A DNA stretch of 59,231 nt from Clostridiales bacterium. GTDB taxonomy: Bacteria; Bacillota; Clostridia; Christensenellales; Aristaeellaceae. Below are positions 6,906-15,838 of the stretch, one piece after another. Every line of letters starts with the position of its first letter. Position 1 is the first letter of the stretch. The notes below the pieces were generated by a model, which was not told the DNA's origin, did not search any database, and saw only the letters and a program-made list of their open reading frames with translations. The stretch lies in contig SFHU01000002.1 in NCBI GenBank assembly GCA_004555535.1, positions 1-59,231 of the forward strand, in the 5' to 3' direction. The translations under genes and the position numbers were made by a program.

Positions 6906-9068
6906 ATGAAGAAAATACTCATGGCGCTGCTGCTGTGCGCGGCGCTGCTGCCCCTGTGCGCAGGCGCTTGTGCGGCGGAGAACACGCCGGTGCCCATCGA
7001 GCCTGCGGAGGCCTTTGCGGGCGGCTCCGGCACGGCGGAGGACCCGTTCCAGATTGCCACCGCCCAGCAGCTGGCCCTGCTGGCAAAGGTGACCCATCAG
7101 GAATACGAGTGGAATCAATGGGATGAGGAAGAACTGTACCTGGAGGGCTACTACGTCCTGACGGCAGATATTGCGCTCAACGACACCTCCAATTTCGCCA
7201 ACTGGGAAAGCGAGCCGCCCGCATATGTCTGGGACCCCATCGGCGCAGCATCGAAAGATAGTGAACGAACCTATTTCAGATTCAGCGGTGTGTTCGACGG
7301 TCAGGGGCACACGATCTCCGGCCTGTACAGCCTTTCCGCGCGCCTGCATGAGAATGAGCAAATCGCCGGCGGCCTGTTCGGTGAGGCCTTCCAAGCAGAA
7401 ATCCGCAATGTCAACCTCACCGATTCCATGCTGATTGCTGCCGAAAAGCAGAAAGCCGGTCTGCTTGTAGGATCAGGCTCGGGTTCCGTGATGGAAAACT
7501 GCCACGTGTCCGGCCGTCTCATCGTGGATCATGTGTATGACAGCGGCGGCGTGGCCGGTGATGTATGGGGCAGTGTCTTTGCGGACTGCTCCTTCTCGGG
7601 CAGCATCGCGGCGGAGAATATCTCCGGCGACGTGGGCGGCGTCTGCGGCACGCTGTCCTGTACGGGCGAGCGGCTTGTCAACGACGCAACCATCGAAGTC
7701 CGCAATTCTCCCGTTCTTTCGGCTTGCGGCGGCGTTGTGGGCGATGTATACCATGCTGCGCTCCGGGACAGCGTCAACAACGGCAGCATCACCGTGTACG
7801 GGCAAACCTTTGTTCCCAATATCGGCGGCGTCTGCGGCGATGTCGCGGCAGGCTACACCCACGCGAAGGATGAAAACGGCAATACGTTGGAGGATGAAAA
7901 CGGCAAGTGGATCAAGGTTCCGGCAAACGCTGAAATCATCGGCTGCACCAACAACGGCAGCGTGACCGCCGTGGAATCGGAGATTGTAGGCGGCATCGCC
8001 GGAACAGCGTCCTCCGTCTTTCATCCCGTAGGCACGGTCACCATTCAGGGGTGCGTCAACAACGGCGAGATTCTCGGTCTGGAGAATGTCGGCGGCATTG
8101 CAGGCGAGGCGCATTCGGAATATGGCAATTATCAGCTGAAGCAGTGCGTCAACAACGGCAGCGTGACGGCCAGCACCCGGGTCGCCGGCATTGTCGGTTC
8201 AGCAAACACCACCATGGGCGCTTCTGTCATCGAAGACTGCGAAAACCGGGGCAGCGTGACCGCAACATCCGAAGAATCCGGTACCGCCGGGGGCATTCTC
8301 GGCTGGGGCGTCGATCCCACGCTCTGTTATCGAAAGGGGGATTCCGGCTCCCTGACCATCCAAAAATGCCGCAACAGCGGCAGCGTCACGGTGAATGCCG
8401 GCACGGCCGGCGGCATCATGAGCCGCCTGATGCACAGTGGACATGACTTCTTCATCGAGATCACCCAGTGCGAAAACACCGGCGCCATCCACAGCAACCA
8501 GTCCGGGCGGCTGGGCGGCATCCTCGGCGGCAGCTACGCAGGGTATGTGGTTGGATTTGAAGGGAAGCCTGCCTGCACGATCCGCTCCTGCGTGAACAGC
8601 GGCGATCTGAGCTACGGGGACGCCGCGGTCAACGTGGTGGATTACGTCCCCCGGGAGCCCGGCGACGGCAGCGTGCTGAACGCCACCGAAAAGACCTGGG
8701 TCGCCATGGGCGGGAAAGCCGTGGGCGGCATTGTGGGCACCTCCTTCGATACGGTGGTGGAATCCTGCCTGAATCGGGGGCACATCCTGCTGCCCAGGGG
8801 GGTGGCGCCGCTCAGCGATGTCGAAGCCAATGTCCGCATGACCGAGGATGATTCCGTCGTCTTTGTCGGAGGCATCTGCGGTCTGACGCTGCACAACAGC
8901 GAACGCGACGCCTTTGAGACGGAGCATTACACCGACTGCGCGTATACAGACAGCTTTGCCGCCGCAGTCTACGCGCCGTTCCTGCCCGCAGATTCGGAAG
9001 TGATCGCAGGCAACCGCCAGATCACGGCGGAGGAAGCCGATGCGCTGGCTGCCGAGCTTCTGCGCTGA
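6906..9068 (+). CDS. Secreted GLUG-repeat protein
   Basis: 720 residues with an AAGGAGG ribosome site and a clear signal peptide (MKKILMALLLCAALLPLCAG, cleavage after ACA or nearby). The mature part is built of many repeats alternating GG[I/V][A/C]G (GLUG-like) turns with C-x-N-x-G-x-[I/V] strands, typical of beta-solenoid surface proteins related to the GLUG motif of IgA-protease-like and adhesin proteins. No LPxTG signal, transmembrane anchor or SLH domain is seen, so it is exported or loosely wall-associated. It is the last gene of the operon, 31 bp after the PrsW-FHA gene and before a strong terminator, so it is probably the outside partner or cargo of the system. Confidence 0.85.
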   Translation: MKKILMALLLCAALLPLCAGACAAENTPVPIEPAEAFAGGSGTAEDPFQIATAQQLALLAKVTHQEYEWNQWDEEELYLEGYYVLTADIALNDTSNFANWESEPPAYVWDPIGAASKDSERTYFRFSGVFDGQGHTISGLYSLSARLHENEQIAGGLFGEAFQAEIRNVNLTDSMLIAAEKQKAGLLVGSGSGSVMENCHVSGRLIVDHVYDSGGVAGDVWGSVFADCSFSGSIAAENISGDVGGVCGTLSCTGERLVNDATIEVRNSPVLSACGGVVGDVYHAALRDSVNNGSITVYGQTFVPNIGGVCGDVAAGYTHAKDENGNTLEDENGKWIKVPANAEIIGCTNNGSVTAVESEIVGGIAGTASSVFHPVGTVTIQGCVNNGEILGLENVGGIAGEAHSEYGNYQLKQCVNNGSVTASTRVAGIVGSANTTMGASVIEDCENRGSVTATSEESGTAGGILGWGVDPTLCYRKGDSGSLTIQKCRNSGSVTVNAGTAGGIMSRLMHSGHDFFIEITQCENTGAIHSNQSGRLGGILGGSYAGYVVGFEGKPACTIRSCVNSGDLSYGDAAVNVVDYVPREPGDGSVLNATEKTWVAMGGKAVGGIVGTSFDTVVESCLNRGHILLPRGVAPLSDVEANVRMTEDDSVVFVGGICGLTLHNSERDAFETEHYTDCAYTDSFAAAVYAPFLPADSEVIAGNRQITAEEADALAAELLR

Positions 9069-9107
9069 TGCTCCGCTGTCCTCCTGATCAACAAACCGTG
9101 AAATCAG

Positions 9108-9161
9108 CGACCTCCTGTTGCAGCATGCTGAAAAGCAGCTGCGACAGGAGGTCGTTTGTTT
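9108..9161 (+). terminator. Intrinsic terminator of the kinase/VWA operon
   Basis: A 17-bp stem, 9108-9124 with 9138-9154 (one G-U pair), is followed by TTTGTTT. It closes the 174-9068 operon and faces the minus-strand transporter genes. Between here and 9359 there is an imperfect CCGGAAG/CTTCCGG hairpin near 9237-9261 without a T-run; no gene is seen. Confidence 0.85.
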
Positions 9162-9359
9162 GGTGATATGCTTTGTTCACAACCGGGAACAGAGACCGCA
9201 CTGCTGAGCGTCTGGTTTTCTGATGGGTGAGTTTTCCGGAAGGCGGCACGCCGCTTCCGGTATCATCGGGCGTGTGCCCGCAGGGCGCGCGGGAAATGAG
9301 GCTTTATCGTTTCCCCAACCGCCGCAAGAATGCGTCAGCAGCCTTGCAGCGACAGCCTG

Positions 9360-10106
9360 TCAGAGTACCTTGTTAAGGAAATCCCTCGTGCGCGCGTTCT
9401 TCGGGCTGCCGAAGACCTCCGCAGGCGTGCCCTCCTCGACGATATAGCCGCCGTCCATGAAGAGCACGCGGTCGGCAACCTCGCGCGCGAAGCCCATCTC
9501 GTGCGTGACGATGATCATCGTCATGCCCTCGCGGGCCAGCTCCTTCATGACCTCGAGCACCTCGCCGACCATCTCCGGGTCGAGCGCAGAGGTCGGCTCG
9601 TCAAAGAGCATGATGTCCGGCTTCATGCACAGCGCCCGCGCGATGGCGACGCGCTGCTTCTGCCCGCCGGAGAGCTGGGAGGGATAGACCTCCGCCTTGT
9701 CGCGCAGGCCGACGCGGTCGAGCATCCGCAGCGCCTGCTCGCGGGCGGTGTCCTTGTCCGCCTTCCTGAGATCGACCGGGGCGAGCATCAGGTTGCGCAG
9801 CACGTTCATGTTGGCAAACAGGTTGAAATGCTGGAACACCATGCCGACGTTCTCGCGCACCTTGTTGATATCCGTGTGCTTGTCCGTGATGTTCACGCCG
9901 TCGACGACGACCTCGCCCGCCGTAATCTCCTCCAGCCTGTTCATGCAGCGCAGGAAGGTCGACTTGCCGCTGCCGGAGGGCCCGATGATGACGACGACCT
10001 CGCCCTCATAGACGTCCGTGGAGACGTCCCTGAGCACCTCGAGCTTGCCGAAATTCTTCTTGAGATGGCTGACGTGGACTTTGACCTTGTCCTTGTTAGC
10101 GGCCAC
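9360..10106 (-). CDS. Polar amino acid ABC transporter, ATP-binding protein
   Basis: 248 residues from a GTG that overlaps the permease stop; GGAGG lies 7 bases upstream. Walker A GPSGSGKST, signature LSGGQKQRVAIARAL, Walker B IMLFDEPTSALD and the switch His in IVTHEMGFA place it firmly in the GlnQ/HisP group. It energises uptake of a polar amino acid through the permease encoded just upstream on the transcript. Third gene of a substrate-binding protein / permease / ATPase operon. Substrate cannot be fixed from sequence; glutamine, arginine or cystine-type ligands are all possible. Confidence 0.95.
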   Translation of the reverse strand: MAANKDKVKVHVSHLKKNFGKLEVLRDVSTDVYEGEVVVIIGPSGSGKSTFLRCMNRLEEITAGEVVVDGVNITDKHTDINKVRENVGMVFQHFNLFANMNVLRNLMLAPVDLRKADKDTAREQALRMLDRVGLRDKAEVYPSQLSGGQKQRVAIARALCMKPDIMLFDEPTSALDPEMVGEVLEVMKELAREGMTMIIVTHEMGFAREVADRVLFMDGGYIVEEGTPAEVFGSPKNARTRDFLNKVL

Positions 10107-10767
10107 GGCTCATCCTCCTCTCCAGCACCTTCGCCACGCGGGAGAGCGCGGTGATGACGATCAGGTACATGACGGCGACAATCGCCCAGGTCTGGAAGGA
10201 CATGAACGTGTTCGCCACGACGTTTTTGGCGGTGTTGACGAGCTCCGGGAAGCCGATGACCGAGAGGATCGACGTATCCTTGAGCGTGATGATGAACTGA
10301 TTGATGATGCTGGGGATCATCGTGCGGATCGCCTGGGGCAGCACGACGCGGTACATCGAGCGCCAGTAGGGCAGGCCCAGGCTGCGCGCCGCCTCCATCT
10401 GTCCCCTGTCGACGGACTCGATGCCCGCGCGGATGATCTCGGCCATATAAGCGCCGCAGTTGAGCGCGAGACAGATCGTGCCGGCCTGAAGCGCCGAGAG
10501 CGTCACGCCGCCGACCCCGAGGATCGTGTTGAACAGATAGGGCACGCCGAAGAACACGAAATACGCCAGGACGATCATCGGCACGCCGCGGATGACGTCC
10601 ACGAACACCGCCGCGATGACCCGGCAGGCCCTGTTCTTGATCACGCTCATCAGGCCGACGATCAGGCCGATGATGCACGCGAAAAACAGGCCGCACAGCG
10701 CCAGAAGCAGTGTCTGGCCCATCGCGCGCAGCAGCAGCTCGCCGTAGACGGTGAGAATTCTCGCCAC
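10096..10767 (-). CDS. Polar amino acid ABC transporter, permease
   Basis: 223 residues from a GTG at 10767, chosen because AAAGGAG lies 9 bases upstream; the frame is open for 33 more codons but those look non-coding. Several membrane spans and an EAA-loop signature (EAARSLGLPYWRSMYRVVLPQA) identify a HisM/GlnP-type permease. It forms the membrane channel and probably homodimerises because only one permease gene is present. It is separated from the binding-protein gene by an intrinsic terminator that would lower its expression relative to that gene, and overlaps the ATPase gene by 11 bp. Confidence 0.93.
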   Translation of the reverse strand: MARILTVYGELLLRAMGQTLLLALCGLFFACIIGLIVGLMSVIKNRACRVIAAVFVDVIRGVPMIVLAYFVFFGVPYLFNTILGVGGVTLSALQAGTICLALNCGAYMAEIIRAGIESVDRGQMEAARSLGLPYWRSMYRVVLPQAIRTMIPSIINQFIITLKDTSILSVIGFPELVNTAKNVVANTFMSFQTWAIVAVMYLIVITALSRVAKVLERRMSRGR

Positions 10768-10882
10768 GAAGCAGGTCTCCTTTCCCGTCGAAGGCGGCGG
10801 GGCCGCCTCCGCTTTTGAATGAGTGTGGTCAAACCGGGCCTCCGCGAGCAGGACGGAGGGCGGCACACGCTTGCGTCAGATG

Positions 10883-10915
10883 AAAAAGAGGGGGCACCGG
10901 ATGCAGTGCCCCCTC
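10883..10915 (-). terminator. Intra-operon terminator between binding protein and permease
   Basis: A perfect 10-bp stem (10888-10897 with 10906-10915) is followed on the minus strand by five T (10883-10887). It sits between the substrate-binding protein gene and the permease gene, where partial termination would give excess binding protein. Confidence 0.85.
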
Positions 10916-10949
10916 TGTTTGCTCTCGTCAGACTTGCGGGCAGGCGCGA

Positions 10950-11690
10950 TCAGTCGAGATACTTGGCGAGGATCTCGTCGTACTTGCCATTCGCCTTGAT
11001 GTTGGCGAGGCCGGCGTTGAACTTGTCAACCAGCTCCTGCTTGTCCGCGTTGAAGATGGCGAAGCCGTAGGGAGAGCCAGCGTTCTCGGAGCCCTCGACG
11101 ATCTGCAGCGGCAGGCCGTTCTCCTTGATGGTCGCCGCCATGATCGGGGTATCCTCGAAGCACGCGACGGTCTGGCCGCCGATGACCGCCTGATACATCG
11201 TCGGGGAATCCTCGAAGTAGGTGATCTGGAAGCCGTACTGATCCTTGAGGCTCTCGGCGTAGGAGGCGCCCTGCGCGCCGGTCTTGACGGCGACGGCCTT
11301 GCCCGCCAGGTCGTCGAAGGAGGCGATGTCGCTGCCCGCAGCAACAGTCATGCACTGGGTCGCGTCAAAGTAGCCGTCGGAGAAGATCCAGCCGCTGGCC
11401 TTGCGCTCCTCGGTGATGGAGGCGCCGGCGATCATGCCGTCCGCCTGGCCCGCCTGGCAGGCCGCGATGGCCGCATCCCAGCCAAGGCTGTTGAGCGTAT
11501 AGGTAAAGCCCTGATCCTCAGCGATGGCGGCGAGGATGTCGACATCGATGCCGACAAAGCTGCCGGAGGCGTCGGTATACTCAAACGGCTTGAAGACAGT
11601 GTCGGTCGCGATGACATAGTCCTCGGCGACAGCGCCGGTCAAGGCAAGGCACAGGCACAGCGCCAGCACCGCGGCAAAAAGCTTCTTCAT
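10950..11690 (-). CDS. Polar amino acid ABC transporter, substrate-binding protein
   Basis: 246 residues. A signal peptide (MKKLFAAVLALCLCLALTGA) is followed by the usual start of the family, with VFKPFEYTD and a GIDVDILAAIAED stretch. Length and motifs match periplasmic-binding-protein family 3 (amino acid binding, type II fold). There is no lipobox Cys at the cleavage site, which is unusual for a Gram-positive binding protein, so how it is retained at the surface is unclear. First gene of the operon, behind a consensus promoter. Confidence 0.93.
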   Translation of the reverse strand: MKKLFAAVLALCLCLALTGAVAEDYVIATDTVFKPFEYTDASGSFVGIDVDILAAIAEDQGFTYTLNSLGWDAAIAACQAGQADGMIAGASITEERKASGWIFSDGYFDATQCMTVAAGSDIASFDDLAGKAVAVKTGAQGASYAESLKDQYGFQITYFEDSPTMYQAVIGGQTVACFEDTPIMAATIKENGLPLQIVEGSENAGSPYGFAIFNADKQELVDKFNAGLANIKANGKYDEILAKYLD

Positions 11691-11743
11691 GGAAAGACCT
11701 CCTTTATCTTGTCCCGGAGCGGAAGGCTCCGGCGAATGTGTCC

Positions 11744-11772
11744 ATTATATCCCAATGAATTATCGCTGTCAA
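11744..11772 (-). promoter_or_regulatory. Consensus promoter of the amino acid transporter operon
   Basis: On the minus strand TTGACA (11767-11772) and TATAAT (11744-11749) are both perfect and separated by 17 bp, about 50 bp upstream of the binding-protein start. The rest of 11773-11928 is AT-rich with no gene seen. Confidence 0.92.
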
Positions 11773-11928
11773 GCGAAATTCAACTTGGGTCAGCCGCCTT
11801 TTTCCCTTTTCCTTTTATTTTCGTGCTTTTGACAACCACTTTCGAAGAAAATGAAGTTTTCTGTCAAAATAGTTGCAAAAGTTACATTTTGTCTCCGGTC
11901 CTTCGTCCGCCAGGACGCCGGGAAAGGC

Positions 11929-11952
11929 AAAAGCGGCGGAAATTTCCGCCGC
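11929..11952 (-). terminator. Intrinsic terminator of the methionine aminopeptidase gene
   Basis: A self-complementary 20-bp stem-loop (11933-11952, GCGGCGGAAA with its complement) is followed on the minus strand by TTTT. It lies 27 bp after the stop of the gene at 11980. Confidence 0.8.
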
Positions 11953-11979
11953 TCCGTGTCCCCTATTTTCCGATTTCCG

Positions 11980-12867
11980 TCACCAGCAGAGCACCTCGTG
12001 CCCCGTCTGCGTCACCAGCACCATGATCTCCCACTGCGCGGAGGGTGAGCCGTCCTCGGTGTAGACCTCCCAGTCGTTGTCCTCCAGGTAGCAGACGTCC
12101 GGCCTGCCCATGTTGACCATCGGCTCGATGGTGAAGATCATGCCCGGCACGAGCAGCATCTCCGTTCCCCGCTTGGTCACATAGGAGACCCAGGGATCCT
12201 CGTGAAACTGCAGCCCGACGCCGTGGCCGCCAATCTCGCGGACGACGGAATAGCCGTTCTCCTTCGCGCAGTCGCTCACAGCCTGGCCCATGTCGCCCAT
12301 GAAGCCCCAGGGCCTGACCTGCTCCAGACCGCGCATTACGCACTCGCGCGTCACCTCGACGAGCTTCCTCTTCTCCGGGCTGACCTCGCCGATGCAGAAC
12401 ATGCGCGAGGAATCGGAGAAGTAGCCGTCCAGGATCGTGGAGCAGTCAACGTTCACGATGTCGCCGCTTTGCAGCACGACATCGTCCGAGGGGAAGCCGT
12501 GGCAGACCTGGTCGTTGACCGATGTACAAACGCTGTAGGGATAGCCCTCGTAGTCAAGCGGCGCGGGAATGCCGCCCATTTCCGCCGTCTTCTGCCGGAC
12601 GATGCGGTCGATCTCTCCCGTCGTCATGCCCTCGTGGATGTGCGCCTCGATATAGTCGAGCACGGCGATATTGACCTTGCAGCTTGCCCGGATCTTCTCG
12701 ATCTGCTCCGGGGTCTTGAGCATGCTGCGCGCGGGCACCTCATGCCCCAGCTCGCGCATGCGTTCGATGCGCTCGTCGATCTGCGCATGGCAGACCTTGT
12801 ATTTGCGGCCGCTGCCGCACCAGCAGGGGTCGTTGCGTCCGGGCCGCAGCGCCTCGATGTTCTTCAT
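11980..12867 (-). CDS. map: Methionine aminopeptidase type I with N-terminal SEC-C motif
   Basis: 295 residues from the ATG at 12867, preceded by GGAGG. Residues 10-25 form a SEC-C zinc motif (CWCGSGRKYKVCH), common in clostridial Map proteins. The pita-bread domain follows with its metal ligands visible: Asp in VNVDCS, Asp in DGYFSD, His in GGHGVGL, Glu in FTIEPM and a last Glu in AQWEIMVLVT, where the common EHT is changed to EIM. It removes the initiator methionine from nascent proteins in the cytoplasm. It has its own promoter and terminator and is not linked to ribosomal protein genes here, so it may be an extra copy of map. Confidence 0.93.
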   Translation of the reverse strand: MKNIEALRPGRNDPCWCGSGRKYKVCHAQIDERIERMRELGHEVPARSMLKTPEQIEKIRASCKVNIAVLDYIEAHIHEGMTTGEIDRIVRQKTAEMGGIPAPLDYEGYPYSVCTSVNDQVCHGFPSDDVVLQSGDIVNVDCSTILDGYFSDSSRMFCIGEVSPEKRKLVEVTRECVMRGLEQVRPWGFMGDMGQAVSDCAKENGYSVVREIGGHGVGLQFHEDPWVSYVTKRGTEMLLVPGMIFTIEPMVNMGRPDVCYLEDNDWEVYTEDGSPSAQWEIMVLVTQTGHEVLCW

Positions 12868-12912
12868 CGTTACCGCCTCCGTTAGCCATTGCAAACTGAA
12901 TTGAACGTCTCT

Positions 12913-12941
12913 ATCATACTCCTCTTTGCCCGCGCTGTAAA
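12913..12941 (-). promoter_or_regulatory. Promoter of the methionine aminopeptidase gene
   Basis: TTTACA (12936-12941) and TATGAT (12913-12918), 17 bp apart on the minus strand, lie about 46 bp upstream of the start. An imperfect hairpin at about 12983-13024 (AAGGCG/CGCCTT outer stem) lies after the DUF4340 gene and may end the upstream operon. Confidence 0.75.
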
Positions 12942-13031
12942 GGCCCCGACGAAAGCTCCTCCCATTCTTTTCCATCTCCCGCATGAAAGCAAGGCGTCCC
13001 TTCCGCCGGAAGAAACGCCCCGCCTTGTGAG

Positions 13032-14369
13032 TTACATCTGCCGCAGCATGCGGATGACCTTGTCGACGCTGTCCGCCGGAACGAGCATCGCATGGCTGTC
13101 CGTGACCGGCACGAGATAGGAATCCACGTCGTAGGCGTAGAAGCCGACCTGTCTGTGCGCGCCGTCCATGTCGGTGATCGCGACGGAAAGCAGCGCCTCT
13201 CCATCCGGCTGTGCCTCGATGCGTGCCGTGCCGGTCAGCGCGGTGAGCGCCGTCCACAGGCTTTCGCCCGGGTCCTCAGTTGCTTCAGCGCCGTCGGCCT
13301 CCTCCGCGCTTTCTTCGCTCTCTGCCGCCTTCACAGCCTCTCCCGCCTGAGGCGGCGCGACGGTCACGCTGCCGCCGTCAAAGGTGAAGACTGCCTGCGA
13401 AAGCGCCTCATAGGCAAGCGTCACCGGCTGCTTCCGCCAGAGCGTGTCAGCGCTTGCCGCCAGGATGTCCCCGACGTCCTCTGCCATGAACAGATAGACC
13501 ATCCGGGAATCCGGCAGGCGCGCATAGACGTCACCGTCCTCGTTCGTGCCGCCCAACATGAAGCAGAGCGCGAGGTTCTCCTCCTCGTCATACAGCGCCG
13601 CGGAGGTCGCGGTCCGGTCATCCAGCTGCCAGGACGCAAGCTCCTCGTCGGTCGCGTTCGCCGTCACCAGCGCGCTCCAGGAGAGCGCCTTGATGTCCGT
13701 GGCCAGCGATTCCACAGCCTCGGTGTCGAGCGGCTCGCCGGTCGCGGCATCGACCCACGTATCCGTCTGCGCGTCATACGCCGCGTCGACCGCGCCGCTG
13801 ACCGTCACGCGCGCATAGCGCTCCACCTGCGGAATCTCCTCCATCTGCGCCAGCTCGCTGACCGTCAGATCGAACGACCCGGAGAAATCCTCCTTGACGG
13901 TGTAGATCGTCTCCGTCCCGGAGGCGCCGACATAGTAGCCGTCCTCAAACGGCGTCGCATCGCCCAGCGTGAGGGTTGTCTGCACGCCGTCCGCGTCCGT
14001 GAGCGTCAGCGTGAAGACCGGCTCCGCCAGCCCGTAATCCGCCGGGCTCGTCACGTCGCTCAACGCGCGCGTCGCCGTCAGCGAGGCGGCCTTGTCCGCC
14101 AGCGTGCCGAGCACGGTCTGATTGACCGGGAAATCCGGCTCACCGGCCTTCTGCCATTCGCCGTCCCGCTTTTCAAAGCGCCAGGCCGTCCCGCCGTCCG
14201 TCCACTCGAGCGCGGCGAGGCTGTCCGCGTCGCCCTCGTACAGGGCAAACTGCCCCTCCTCCTCGGTGACCGTCGTGCTCGATGCGGGCAAACGGGTCAC
14301 AGCCACGTAGCCGCCCGCAAAGGCGGCGAGCACGACGAGCAGCACCGCCATCTTCATAGAACGCTTCAA
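13032..14369 (-). CDS. DUF4340 protein of a Gld-type ABC operon
   Basis: 445 residues from a TTG at 14369 that overlaps the preceding stop codon (TTGA); AAGGAGGA is 8 bases upstream. An ATG four codons in is an alternative. One N-terminal membrane segment (MKMAVLLVVLAAFAGGYVAV) is followed by a long extracytoplasmic region of repeated beta-rich units with the DUF4340 pattern (WRFEK, PADYGL, TLTLGDATP, YVGASG, YTVK). DUF4340 proteins regularly follow GldF/GldG-like ABC subunits and may form an external partner. Final gene of the four-gene operon. Confidence 0.85.
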   Translation of the reverse strand: MKRSMKMAVLLVVLAAFAGGYVAVTRLPASSTTVTEEEGQFALYEGDADSLAALEWTDGGTAWRFEKRDGEWQKAGEPDFPVNQTVLGTLADKAASLTATRALSDVTSPADYGLAEPVFTLTLTDADGVQTTLTLGDATPFEDGYYVGASGTETIYTVKEDFSGSFDLTVSELAQMEEIPQVERYARVTVSGAVDAAYDAQTDTWVDAATGEPLDTEAVESLATDIKALSWSALVTANATDEELASWQLDDRTATSAALYDEEENLALCFMLGGTNEDGDVYARLPDSRMVYLFMAEDVGDILAASADTLWRKQPVTLAYEALSQAVFTFDGGSVTVAPPQAGEAVKAAESEESAEEADGAEATEDPGESLWTALTALTGTARIEAQPDGEALLSVAITDMDGAHRQVGFYAYDVDSYLVPVTDSHAMLVPADSVDKVIRMLRQM

Positions 14370-15838
14370 CGCCGCTTCCTCCTTATCACAATCACAATGC
14401 CCGCAATCACCAGCGCCGCCGGGATCACGCCGATGAGCACGGCGCTCCAGAAGCCGCTCTGCGCGCTGGTCAGCGTCAGGCCCGTCGTATCCAGAGACTT
14501 GGAACGGATGGAGATCGTCTCGTCCTGCTCGCACATCCAGTCGAGGCTGTTCATGAACAGGTCGCTGTTGGCGCCGGAGACCATCGCGTCAATCGAGCTG
14601 ACGAGCATCTCCGCCGAGGTCAGCCAGACCATGCGTCCCTCGCCCAGCTCGGAGGCCGCCGCGATGTTCAGCGGGCCGTCGATGTCGCCCTCCTCGCGGG
14701 CGGTCGTGGTCATCTCCAGGCCCGCCACCTTGCTGTAGGAGGAATCGGAGGTCGTCAGCAGCCAGGTGATGCTCGCGCCGGTGCCCTCCACCTGCTCAAG
14801 CGGCTGGGCAAGCGGGGCGAGGACGTAGTAGCCGCCGCTGATGAGCGGCTCCGTGATCTCATGCTCGCCGATCTCCGGCAGCAGGTAATACGGATAGCGG
14901 CTCAGATGCCGGTTCGCATCGCCCTCCACGGCCAGGCCCCGGCCCGCCGTGAGGCCCATCGCCGCCGTCACGCGCAGCAGGTTTTCCATTTCGCCCTGCC
15001 CGATATAGTCCGTGATCAGGACGATGTTTCCGCCCGATTCGAGGTAGGCGATGAGCATGTTCGCCTCGTCGCCGCTCAGATCGCCCGTGGGCACGTTGAT
15101 GACAATCGCCGAAGCATCCTCCGGCACAGCATCGAGGCTCAGCAGGCTGAGGCTCTCCGTCTCCAGATTGTCGCGCTCGATATAGCCGACGATCGTGTCA
15201 CCCAGCTCGGTTTCGCCGTGTCCCGTCAGCGTGTAGACCTTCGGAATCGCGTCGCTGGAGACGTAGTGGATGGCGTTAGTCAGCGCGTTCTCACCGTCGA
15301 AGCTGGTACTCGAGGTGTAGCTGTAGGAAGAATAATCCATGCTGTAGCTGGTGACATAGATCTCGTCATAGCCGACCAGCCGCACCCGGCTGCCGCACTC
15401 CACCAGCACGCTGTTGGCATACAGCCGTGTCAGGTCGAGGTCGTAGCCATCCAGGAAGGTCGGCTTCTGCGTCGGGTCGATGTATTGCACCCGGACGTGG
15501 CTGCTCTGGTCCGCGTAGCGGGCGAGCAGCCGCGCAATCGTCTCATCCTCATAGCCGGAGGTGGCCAGCAGGTAGAGCGTCACATCCTGGTCAAGGCTTG
15601 AGAGGATGCGCCTGGTCTGGTCGCCCAGCGTGTAGAGCGACTGATCCGTCAGGTCGAGCTTTGTCTTCTCGCTGGGCAGGGCGCAGACCAGCAGGTTCGC
15701 CAGCACGGCGATGGCGATGACCACCGCCGCGGCAAACACGGCATAGCCGCCCGCGCGGAACCGCCGGCCGAACATGCGCCGCACGCGCTCCTTGAGCGGG
15801 CGCTTCTCCCTGGCGGGACGCTCGTGCTTCGTCTTCAT
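14366..15838 (-). CDS. GldG-like auxiliary ABC transporter protein
   Basis: 490 residues from the ATG at 15838, which overlaps the stop of the permease gene (ATGA) and has GGAGG 8 bases upstream. An N-terminal membrane span near residues 30-52 is followed by a long extracytoplasmic domain of the GldG/ABC-type uncharacterised transport type (KLDLTDQSLYTL near the start, VQYIDPTQKP, VLITDYIG) and a C-terminal span before RRKRR. In Bacteroidetes GldG works with GldA/GldF in gliding or export. In Clostridia this set occurs without gliding and its substrate is unknown. Confidence 0.88.
   Translation of the reverse strand: MKTKHERPAREKRPLKERVRRMFGRRFRAGGYAVFAAAVVIAIAVLANLLVCALPSEKTKLDLTDQSLYTLGDQTRRILSSLDQDVTLYLLATSGYEDETIARLLARYADQSSHVRVQYIDPTQKPTFLDGYDLDLTRLYANSVLVECGSRVRLVGYDEIYVTSYSMDYSSYSYTSSTSFDGENALTNAIHYVSSDAIPKVYTLTGHGETELGDTIVGYIERDNLETESLSLLSLDAVPEDASAIVINVPTGDLSGDEANMLIAYLESGGNIVLITDYIGQGEMENLLRVTAAMGLTAGRGLAVEGDANRHLSRYPYYLLPEIGEHEITEPLISGGYYVLAPLAQPLEQVEGTGASITWLLTTSDSSYSKVAGLEMTTTAREEGDIDGPLNIAAASELGEGRMVWLTSAEMLVSSIDAMVSGANSDLFMNSLDWMCEQDETISIRSKSLDTTGLTLTSAQSGFWSAVLIGVIPAALVIAGIVIVIRRKRR

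Noticed and set aside
174..9068. Calling the operon a tellurite-resistance (ter) operon
   Set aside because: Only the TerY-like VWA, PP2C and kinase parts match; TerB, TerC, TerD, TerE and TerZ are absent.
9237..9261. CCGGAAG hairpin as terminator of the amino acid transporter operon
   Set aside because: No T-run follows it on the minus strand.
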